Source: Deltaproteobacteria bacterium | GTDB lineage: Bacteria; Desulfobacterota; DSM-4660; Desulfatiglandales; B25-G16 | Direction: 5' to 3' | Length of the DNA stretch: 10,373 nucleotides | NCBI GenBank assembly: GCA_019308645.1 | Contig: JAFDHR010000158.1 | Span: forward strand, 1-10,373 | In this document: positions 6,565 to 10,373 of the stretch, piece by piece | Layout: every line of letters begins with the position of its first letter | How positions within the stretch are numbered: the stretch's first letter is position 1 | Notes under the pieces: model-generated | The model's input: only the letters and a program-made list of their open reading frames with translations | The model's database searches: none | Told to the model about the DNA's origin: nothing | Translations under genes and position numbers: made by a program

Positions 6565-7323
6565 TCAGCTGCCATTGCTTAAATGTGTCTCTTGGATTTT
6601 TTCCTGGTCATGCGATTGCTGTGAAGCCTTATTAGCTAAATCATAAAAACGAAAGAATAGTATGGTAAAGGATGACCACAAAATAATAATCAGTAATTCA
6701 GTAACGATGAATGTAAATAAATTCTCTAAAGAAAGCGTTACTATTGCAATATGGAGGAGGAGCTGGAATCCTAATAGCATTACTGAAAGAAGCAGTGCAC
6801 TGCCAATGATCTGCCATGTAAAAGTCCTGCTCATTTTATTGCTGCGATATAAGGCTTCTACAGGGCTAAGCCTATCAAGCACCACGTTGAATTCTGCTAA
6901 TGATAGTCGTGCAAAAATAAATAGTCCGGGAATTATAAAGGCGAAGAGACCAAGGATAATCATTAATGAGCTAATAATATTAACAAGTAGTAGATTTACC
7001 CAACAACCTAACCCGACCAATAGACATTCTTTTGTATTCCATTTCTCTCCTACAATTATTTTGGAAATAAGATAGATCAGGCCCCCAGTGTAAATAGGTT
7101 GATAGAGGAAGTGAATAATAACGGGAAGATGTTTAATCTCTAAGGGAAAACTGTAATTAATTGCGTAGTAAGAAATAATATTTTCAATAATTATCACGGG
7201 AAATGTGGCATATAAAAGGAAAGTTACTATATCTCGCACATATGCCCGAAAGAAGCTAAAGGTTTCGACCAAGGGTTTTATTACGAAATTTTCCTTAAAT
7301 TTCTTAGTGAGAGTATGATTCAT
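6565..7323 (-). CDS. YciC-like multi-pass membrane protein
   Basis: A 252-residue inner-membrane protein with about six hydrophobic segments, roughly residues 33-55, 68-90, 103-118, 118-140, 170-195 and 203-228. They are followed by a polar, charged C-terminal tail (SHDQEKIQETHLSNGS). The centre, GLFAFIIPGLFIFARLSLAEFNVVLDRLSPVEALYRSNKMSR, is given here by its key parts: the IIPGL turn in a membrane helix, then a conserved loop. It resembles the UPF0259/YciC and DUF975-type proteins, whose function is unknown. The ATG start has no good ribosome site, so the true start is slightly uncertain. It is the first gene of a three-gene same-strand run with the thioesterase 47 bp downstream, suggesting one transcript. 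No transport or catalytic motif is visible. Confidence 0.78.
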   Translation of the reverse strand: MNHTLTKKFKENFVIKPLVETFSFFRAYVRDIVTFLLYATFPVIIIENIISYYAINYSFPLEIKHLPVIIHFLYQPIYTGGLIYLISKIIVGEKWNTKECLLVGLGCWVNLLLVNIISSLMIILGLFAFIIPGLFIFARLSLAEFNVVLDRLSPVEALYRSNKMSRTFTWQIIGSALLLSVMLLGFQLLLHIAIVTLSLENLFTFIVTELLIIILWSSFTILFFRFYDLANKASQQSHDQEKIQETHLSNGS

Positions 7324-7514
7324 AATGTCTAACTTTCAATTTCAACGATCTCCTATGATCAAAAAATTATTATCTACTGAACCAGAACTGCGTTTTTATC
7401 ACGAACCATTTCACAGATTACTAGCCAAAAGAAGCTATAAAATAGGTCTCATGTAAAATCAACAAATTAAATTGTAGTTACTTAGGTGCATCAAAGTATT
7501 TAATATATACCATT

Positions 7515-7631
7515 TCCAGGCCTGTCAGTTAATTGCCTAATTTCTATTTATACCTATTTTGGTATTTAAAAATAAGTATTGTGTCCCAGGAATACAATAC
7601 AGTAATTTGCCTCAGGACCAATCTCCCGTCT
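7515..7631. repeat. 117-bp direct repeat, copy 1
   Basis: 111 of 117 positions match copy 2 (9942-10058) in the same orientation, and weaker similarity extends left to about 7490. It contains hairpins TACC/GGTA (around a TATTTT loop) and GTATTGTGT/ATACAATAC. The match stops sharply after CAATCTCCCGTCT. It lies about 100 bp downstream of the Doc gene. Confidence 0.9.
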
Positions 7632-7728
7632 GAAATTCTGATTCCCCTTTGGAGGGATAGCGTTTGTTTCTCGAGGGCATAACCCGCATAACCTGCTGGA
7701 ATTGGGCACAGCGAAATTCCAGACGGGA
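7624..7728. repeat. 105-bp segment with inverted ends TCCCGTCTG
   Basis: TCCCGTCTG (7624-7632) is exactly inverted at 7720-7728 (CAGACGGGA), and AATT lies next to both arms. Inside, GGAATT/AATTCC arms enclose GGGCACAGCGA. Its left end overlaps the right edge of direct-repeat copy 1; copy 2 lacks this segment. Confidence 0.55.
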
Positions 7729-7729
7729 T

Positions 7730-8116
7730 TCATGCCTTGTGAATTACATGTCCTTTAAGGCAGTTTGTGAACGCTTCACGAGTGAGGTTTCCTCTAGCAA
7801 GATCAAAGAAGATTTGTACCTGTTCATCCACAGGTGCCTCAATCTCATACCCGTTAAGAATCTGGAAAATTTCCATGGCTGCATGACCAACCCTCTTATT
7901 GCCATCAGTAAAGGGATGATTCATGACAAGGGAAAAACAGAGGGCTGATGCTTTTGAAATAATGTCCGGGTAGAGATCGATTTGGTCGAACGTAATCCGA
8001 GGCTGATTGATTGCAGATTTAAGTGTTTTAATATCTCGGATACCATATGAACCGCCTGAAAAAGAGATGATCATTTCATGAAGCTCAAGAACTTCCAGGA
8101 GAGAAAGATAGCGCAT
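7730..8116 (-). CDS. doc: Doc-type Fic-family toxin
   Basis: A 128-residue toxin of the Doc branch of the Fic family. P1 Doc stops translation by phosphorylating EF-Tu; other Fic proteins add AMP. The Fic motif is intact: HPFTDGNKR at residues 67-75, followed by VGHAAM, with the histidine and the metal-binding aspartate in place. The N-terminal SLLEVLELHEMIISFSGG and GIRDIKTLKSAINQPR segments match the death-on-curing family, and the length is normal (about 125). The ATG overlaps the antitoxin stop by one base (TAATG), so translation is coupled. The pair has a good promoter upstream. It sits in a cluster of TA genes bracketed by direct repeats and should be active if its antitoxin is lost. 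Confidence 0.93.
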   Translation of the reverse strand: MRYLSLLEVLELHEMIISFSGGSYGIRDIKTLKSAINQPRITFDQIDLYPDIISKASALCFSLVMNHPFTDGNKRVGHAAMEIFQILNGYEIEAPVDEQVQIFFDLARGNLTREAFTNCLKGHVIHKA

Positions 8117-8313
8117 TACGCAAGACGATCATAAAGTTCTTTATTCTTAGACAATACTCGATGCATTGCTGCTTCAAAGTCTGGGTCCGGCTGAGCAATG
8201 AGATCTTCAATAGTTGCTGTAACGAACTGATCAGGCAACAGACCGAACTTATCTGCTTTTTGTTTAAGGAGTGTGGCTTTTGAGTCCTCTATTTCCACAG
8301 TGATTCTTACCAT
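8116..8313 (-). CDS. Antitoxin partner of Doc
   Basis: A 65-residue antitoxin. The start is ATG at 8311-8313 with GGAGGA 7 nt upstream; a longer frame that begins at TTG would put that site inside the coding region. The N-terminus (MVRITVEIEDS) looks like a DNA-binding beta strand and is followed by helices (LLKQKADKFG, PDQFVTATIEDLIAQP), resembling a ribbon-helix-helix layout. The C-terminal part (DFEAAMHRVLSKNKELYDRLA) is given by its start and end; it is probably the toxin-neutralising helix. It is not a Phd-type antitoxin of the P1 kind, but such short proteins often precede Doc toxins. It overlaps doc by one base and probably represses its own promoter. Confidence rests mainly on the coupling to Doc. 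Confidence 0.85.
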   Translation of the reverse strand: MVRITVEIEDSKATLLKQKADKFGLLPDQFVTATIEDLIAQPDPDFEAAMHRVLSKNKELYDRLA

Positions 8314-8344
8314 AACAGATTCCTCCAATTATCACGGAATAGGC

Positions 8345-8373
8345 AATATAGCACAATATCATCTGGTCTTCAA
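8345..8373 (-). promoter_or_regulatory. Sigma-70 promoter of the antitoxin/doc operon
   Basis: On the minus strand TTGAAG (plus 8368-8373) and TATATT (plus 8345-8350) are separated by exactly 17 nt. The expected start of transcription falls about 25 nt before the antitoxin ATG. Confidence 0.6.
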
Positions 8374-8384
8374 ATCTTTCCTTT

Positions 8385-8404
8385 TATAACGTAAAAATGT
8401 TATA
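8385..8404. promoter_or_regulatory. Candidate operator upstream of the antitoxin/doc promoter
   Basis: TATAAC (8385-8390) and GTTATA (8399-8404) form a perfect 6-bp inverted repeat with an 8-nt spacer, 11 nt upstream of the -35 box. This is a plausible site for autoregulation by the antitoxin, but it is not proven. Confidence 0.4.
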
Positions 8405-8439
8405 CCCCTAAAAGGCTTAATGTTTTATGTCTCTATAAT

Positions 8440-8583
8440 TCAATATTCCAAAACCGATAAGAAAACGAAATAGGCCAGCGTGAAAAATCCCAGAATATCA
8501 GTCGGGTTGCTGTCCTCAACCAGTACGAATGTCCGGGAAATTCCCTTCTCTAAATGCTGCCGTGATTCTATGGGGGCGGGCAT
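8440..8583 (-). pseudogene. Relic of a GNAT-type toxin acetyltransferase
   Basis: The minus strand carries a 47-codon frame from an ATG at 8581-8583 to TGA at 8440-8442. Its middle (EKGISRTFVLVEDS followed by ILGFFTLA) matches the strand region of GNAT acetyltransferases of the TacT type, which block translation by acetylating aminoacyl-tRNA. Such proteins normally have about 160-180 residues. Here only the early core remains, and the acetyl-CoA pyrophosphate loop and the C-terminal half are missing. The tail (AYFVFLSVLEY) no longer resembles the family. No DUF1778-type antitoxin lies beside it. It is a remnant between intact TA modules, evidence that the region has gained and lost toxin genes. 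Identification is from memory of the motif pattern. Confidence 0.55.
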
Positions 8584-8845
8584 AAATAAATAACTAAGTT
8601 ACCTTTAAAGTTTATAATGGTTTTGTCAAGAAATGCCCAGGCATAACAGGCCGTGTTTGTGGCTGGGAGGAGATTGCTTAGGCGCTCTAACAGGTTATCG
8701 CGGTCTTTATCGTCCCTGAATATTTTTCTGCGCTCTATTCCTCGGATGATAATGTGGTGCAGAACGCCGGGTGCCTGCCCGCCATCGCGAGCCTGAGCTC
8801 GCTCGGGCGAGGCGGGCGGGAGTCTAAACGAGCTAATCCTGGCAT
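8568..8845 (-). pseudogene. Broken REP-associated (Y1/HUH) transposase
   Basis: The minus strand preserves the N-terminal part of a RAYT-type transposase in two frames. The start (MPGLARLDS, from ATG at 8843-8845) matches the MPRxARxD start of the family. After a 48-bp GC-rich palindrome (8773-8820), the protein resumes in another frame as VLHHIIIRGIERRKIFRDD, and then DRDNLLERLSNLLPATNTACYAWAFLD. The catalytic HUH motif (NHFH) should come immediately after AFLD, but the sequence instead goes to unrelated codons and a stop at 8568-8570. The gene therefore lacks its active site and is also frameshifted by the palindrome. Such enzymes move REP palindromes, so finding one killed by a REP-like palindrome is notable. 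Its end overlaps the start of the GNAT relic by 16 bp. Confidence 0.75.
8773..8820. repeat. GC-rich palindrome inserted in the transposase relic
   Basis: Outer arms CCTGCCCGCC (8774-8783) and GGCGGGCGGG (8811-8820) pair at 10 positions with one G-T pair. An inner stem GCGAGC/GCTCGC (8787-8792, 8797-8802) closes on CTGA. It interrupts the transposase reading frame between LDS and the following GVLHH stretch. It resembles the hairpins at 910-938 and 1594-1624. Confidence 0.8.
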
Positions 8846-8947
8846 GAGCAAATGATTACCAAAATACTATTAGCTATGTCAGGTTAATTGTACATTTATT
8901 AATGCCCGTCCCCTTATTCACGACAAATGACTTGTTATCTCAAATTT

Positions 8948-9346
8948 CTATATCCAAAAAGTTTGTATTGAGTATTTTTGAATATAAATATCTTTTGTCA
9001 CCAACAACAATTGATGACGATATGCCTGGGCAATCAATAAGCGATCAAAAGGATCTTTATGGTGATCAGGTAAGAGAGTTGAATCAATCATTTCTGATGC
9101 TGTTGGATCAATCAATCCAATATTGGTATTGTTGAGTATTTCATTTTTCCAGGCATGAATATCTCTTATTTCAATTTTACCTTTTTTAGCCAGTAAAGCG
9201 ATTTCCCAAAATGAGATGGAGGACACAAAAATATTGCCTTTTTGTTCCTGCTTATCAAAGAAAATAATATAATCATCTGATACTGATTCTTTGTTGCTCC
9301 AAAAAATAAGGGCATGTGTATCGAATAAATAAGAATCTTTTTTCAA
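8948..9346 (-). CDS. vapC: VapC-type PIN-domain ribonuclease toxin
   Basis: A 132-residue PIN-domain protein, the toxin of a type II TA pair; family members cut tRNA or rRNA using a metal-binding acidic cluster. The acidic residues are present: D9 (YLFDTHALIFW), E48 (SISFWEIALLAKKGK), D98 and D101 (HHKDPFDRLLIAQA), and D119 (LLVTKD). The start chosen is TTG at 9344-9346, because GGAAGGA lies 6 nt upstream and the codon overlaps the antitoxin stop as TTGA. A longer frame from TTG at 9359-9361 would place that ribosome site inside the gene. The SFWEIALL and PFDRLLIAQA segments belong to the branch paired with Phd/YefM-type antitoxins. Nothing is truncated, so an active toxin is expected. Confidence 0.93.
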   Translation of the reverse strand: MKKDSYLFDTHALIFWSNKESVSDDYIIFFDKQEQKGNIFVSSISFWEIALLAKKGKIEIRDIHAWKNEILNNTNIGLIDPTASEMIDSTLLPDHHKDPFDRLLIAQAYRHQLLLVTKDIYIQKYSIQTFWI

Positions 9347-9570
9347 ACGTAATCCTTCCAAATATCTTTGATGGGTTTAATTAATTCATCTGGAGATACG
9401 AGTATTTTAGGCCTTATGCTCATATTATTGCGCCAGTTAGGTTTCTGTAAAGGAAGCAAGCGTGCAACTTCGTGATTATTACGCTGAATTACAACCGTCT
9501 CTCCTTCTGCAACTTTATCAAGGTAATCAAACAGATTATTTCTTAGTTTTGTTGCTGAAACTATGATCAT
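9343..9570 (-). CDS. Phd/YefM-type antitoxin of the VapC pair
   Basis: A 75-residue antitoxin. The start is ATG at 9568-9570 with GGAGGG 5 nt upstream, preferred over a longer in-frame start further upstream. The N-terminal Phd/YefM fold is clear: IIVSATKLRNNLFDYLDKVAEG (key parts VSATKLRNN, LFDYLDKV) then ETVVIQRNNHEVARLLPL, which dimerises and binds DNA. The C-terminal part (SPDELIKPIKDIWKDYV) is the likely toxin-binding helix. The gene overlaps vapC by 4 nt (TTGA), coupling their translation. About 40 bp upstream of the start lies a perfect inverted repeat with two TGTACA cores, the core known for YefM operators, so it should repress its own operon. Phd-type antitoxins paired with PIN toxins are well known. 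Confidence 0.92.
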   Translation of the reverse strand: MIIVSATKLRNNLFDYLDKVAEGETVVIQRNNHEVARLLPLQKPNWRNNMSIRPKILVSPDELIKPIKDIWKDYV

Positions 9571-9608
9571 AATTCCCTCCAAATTTAAATACAAAACATA
9601 AAAAAATC

Positions 9609-9636
9609 ATGTACATTAATTTATGTTAATGTACAT
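9609..9636. promoter_or_regulatory. Candidate operator with paired TGTACA cores
   Basis: ATGTACATTAA (9609-9619) and TTAATGTACAT (9626-9636) form a perfect 11-bp inverted repeat around 6 nt. Each arm contains the palindrome TGTACA, with centres 20 bp apart (about two helix turns). YefM is known to bind TGTACA palindromes, so this is very likely the autoregulatory site of the antitoxin/vapC operon, 39-66 bp before the start codon. Confidence 0.75.
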
Positions 9637-9804
9637 TGTAATTCACGCTTATAATAAAATCAAGCATAAAAACATGGATCTTTTCTATGGAGATAATGCC
9701 CGAATTGAGCCGCTTTCCCGCTCTTCGTTCTAAGCCCTGTTTTATTTCCAAAATAAACTGCAAAATTGGTTTCTCATAGCAGTTACTTAGAAGGCTGAAC
9801 TTAG

Positions 9805-9826
9805 CCGCCTTCGGCGGAACTTTTTT
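9805..9826 (+). terminator. Terminator-like hairpin
   Basis: CCGCC (9805-9809) and GGCGG (9813-9817) pair around TTC and are followed by AAC and six T. It has the form of a plus-strand intrinsic terminator, but no plus-strand gene precedes it, so it may belong to the neighbouring repeat. Confidence 0.35.
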
Positions 9827-9898
9827 GACATGATTAACAAGATTAACAAGATTTTTTTATATTCTTTATATCCAGAACATCCCGTCTATCCTGTTTAA
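9825..9898. repeat. gattaacaa tandem and dispersed repeat
   Basis: GATTAACAA occurs twice in tandem (9832-9840, 9841-9849), then a T run. The stretch ends with a block whose reverse complement reads AAACAGGATAGACGGGA. It resembles the degenerate gacaggatt-aacaggatt repeats scattered in many environmental bacterial genomes. Confidence 0.45.
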
Positions 9899-9941
9899 AA
9901 AAGGAAATTCCTATACTATCAAGTTATTGATATATAAAATG

Positions 9942-10058
9942 TCCAGACGTGTCAGTTGATTGCCTAATTTCTATTTATACCTATTTTGGTATTTAAAAAT
10001 TAGTATTGTGTCCCAGGAATACAATACAGTAAATTGCCTCAGAACCAATCTCCCGTCT
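9942..10058. repeat. 117-bp direct repeat, copy 2
   Basis: Same orientation as copy 1 (7515-7631) at a constant offset of 2427 bp, with 6 mismatches and no gaps. It ends at the same base as copy 1 (after CTCCCGTCT). It lies about 135 bp downstream of the XRE antitoxin stop. Confidence 0.9.
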
Positions 10059-10193
10059 TACCTATGAGTGGCTGGGAAAAGCATACGATAACCTTGAAAA
10101 CTACACAAAAAGATTGCTATTTAGACGGCCTGTGCAAAAGAAAAAAAGTCGCCGGCTTTTCCCAGTCCATCTCAATGCCCTTGCTCGCTGCTC

Positions 10194-10373
10194 TTAGGCA
10201 ACTTCGAGTTGGAGGTGTTTACCTACGGCTTGAGCATAATTTACCAATGTAGAGAGGCGGATGTCTTCTGCATGGTTTTCAATCCGGGAGATGGCAGATT
10301 TCTTAGTACGCAATTTCTTAGCCACTTGTTCCTGGGTGAAGCCAGCTTCAATACGAGCCTGTTTCAGGAGGAT
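10194..10373 (-). CDS. XRE-family antitoxin (C-terminal part, runs off the window)
   Basis: The last 59 codons of a Cro/C1-type helix-turn-helix protein; the N-terminus lies beyond the right edge. The visible part covers most of the [21 protein letters not shown], then [13 protein letters not shown] as the recognition helix region, then [23 protein letters not shown] as the last helix and closing strand (given by its key parts). The ending GKHLQLEVA is typical of HigA-like antitoxins encoded after a HigB/RelE-type toxin. If so, the toxin should lie just to the right of the window on the same strand, since higB precedes higA. The TAA stop is at 10194-10196. Copy 2 of the direct repeat lies downstream. 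The family call is secure; the TA role is inferred from context. Confidence 0.85.
   Translation of the reverse strand: MLLKQARIEAGFTQEQVAKKLRTKKSAISRIENHAEDIRLSTLVNYAQAVGKHLQLEVA

Larger units (their letters stand above)
7324..7729. other. Intergenic region between the metabolic genes and the TA block
   Basis: A 406-bp gap with upstream ends of no plus-strand gene. It holds the first copy of the 117-bp direct repeat (7515-7631) and the adjoining inverted-end segment (7624-7728). A 33-codon plus-strand frame at 7355-7456 looks protein-like (MIKKLLSTEPELRFYHE) but has no ribosome site and no known relative, so it is not called. Confidence 0.6.
9571..10193. other. Intergenic region between the vapC operon and the XRE antitoxin
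   Basis: A 623-bp gap. In order it holds the TGTACA operator, about 165 bp without clear features, a terminator-like hairpin (9805-9826), a gattaacaa repeat (9825-9898) and copy 2 of the 117-bp direct repeat (9942-10058). A plus-strand frame then begins with residues TYEWLGKAYDNLENYTKRLL (about 10060-10120). It may be the tail of a lost gene, but it has no start or known relative. Confidence 0.6.

Noticed and set aside
6662..7075. Plus-strand 137-codon frame
   Set aside because: Antisense to the multi-pass membrane protein; serine- and asparagine-rich shadow of hydrophobic codons.
7355..7456. 33-codon plus-strand frame (MIKKLLSTEPEL...)
   Set aside because: Protein-like composition but no Shine-Dalgarno site and no recognisable relative.
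7515..7631. Integron attC site as the explanation of the 117-bp repeats
   Set aside because: No paired RYYYAAC and GTTRRRY core sites at the ends, and the repeats have two small hairpins rather than one long attC stem. No integrase is in the window.
7664..7948. Plus-strand 94-codon frame
   Set aside because: Antisense to doc and overlaps the inverted-end repeat.
9805..9898. CRISPR array or origin iterons in the repeat stretch
   Set aside because: Only two tandem 9-bp units with no spacers and no initiator-box pattern.
10034..10252. Plus-strand 72-codon frame
   Set aside because: Starts inside the direct repeat and runs antisense into the XRE antitoxin.

Overview
This window looks like a stretch of a low-GC, Gram-negative-type bacterial chromosome. 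It has strong Shine-Dalgarno sites, several TTG starts, a lipoprotein and mid-sized gaps full of palindromic and transposon-like repeats. The repeat types (ends reading CTCGTAAAAAGT, the hairpin GCAGGAATGACG, the arm ATTTCGAGCGAAGC) recall Desulfobacterota or Nitrospirota genomes. That placement is an inference from memory; no marker here fixes the phylum.

Layout. (1) 1-1281, minus strand: the N-terminal 220 codons of histidyl-tRNA synthetase, running off the left edge, preceded by a small uncharacterised protein. (2) 1282-3454: two plus-strand genes, a MarC/YhgN-type membrane protein and a VOC-fold protein, set among repeat elements. (3) 3455-7323: five minus-strand metabolic or envelope genes. 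In transcription order they are a YciC-like membrane protein, a PaaI-type thioesterase, a PhzF-family isomerase, an Asp/Glu racemase-family protein and a lipoprotein. A 175-bp near-palindrome lies between the PhzF and racemase genes. (4) 7324-10373: an accessory region of toxin-antitoxin modules, all on the minus strand. It holds an antitoxin/Doc pair, a Phd-YefM-type antitoxin with a VapC PIN toxin, and the C-terminal half of an XRE antitoxin at the right edge. Between the complete pairs lie two dead genes: a REP-associated transposase broken by a GC-rich palindrome, and a GNAT-toxin-like fragment.

How the parts relate. The two complete TA pairs are translationally coupled: stop and start overlap by 1 nt in antitoxin/doc and by 4 nt (TTGA) in antitoxin/vapC. 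The Phd-YefM module carries a perfect 11-bp inverted repeat containing two TGTACA cores upstream, the core known to be bound by YefM. A 117-bp sequence occurs twice in direct orientation, 2427 bp apart (7515-7631 and 9942-10058). It brackets the whole TA/relic block, with each copy just downstream of a TA gene. This suggests a cassette-like unit that could be gained or lost by recombination.

The strongest leads are these bracketing direct repeats, the 175-bp palindrome, an in-frame 12-bp tandem duplication next to motif 2 of hisS, and a repeat that supplies the C-terminus of the thioesterase. I found no tRNA, rRNA, CRISPR array or replication origin.
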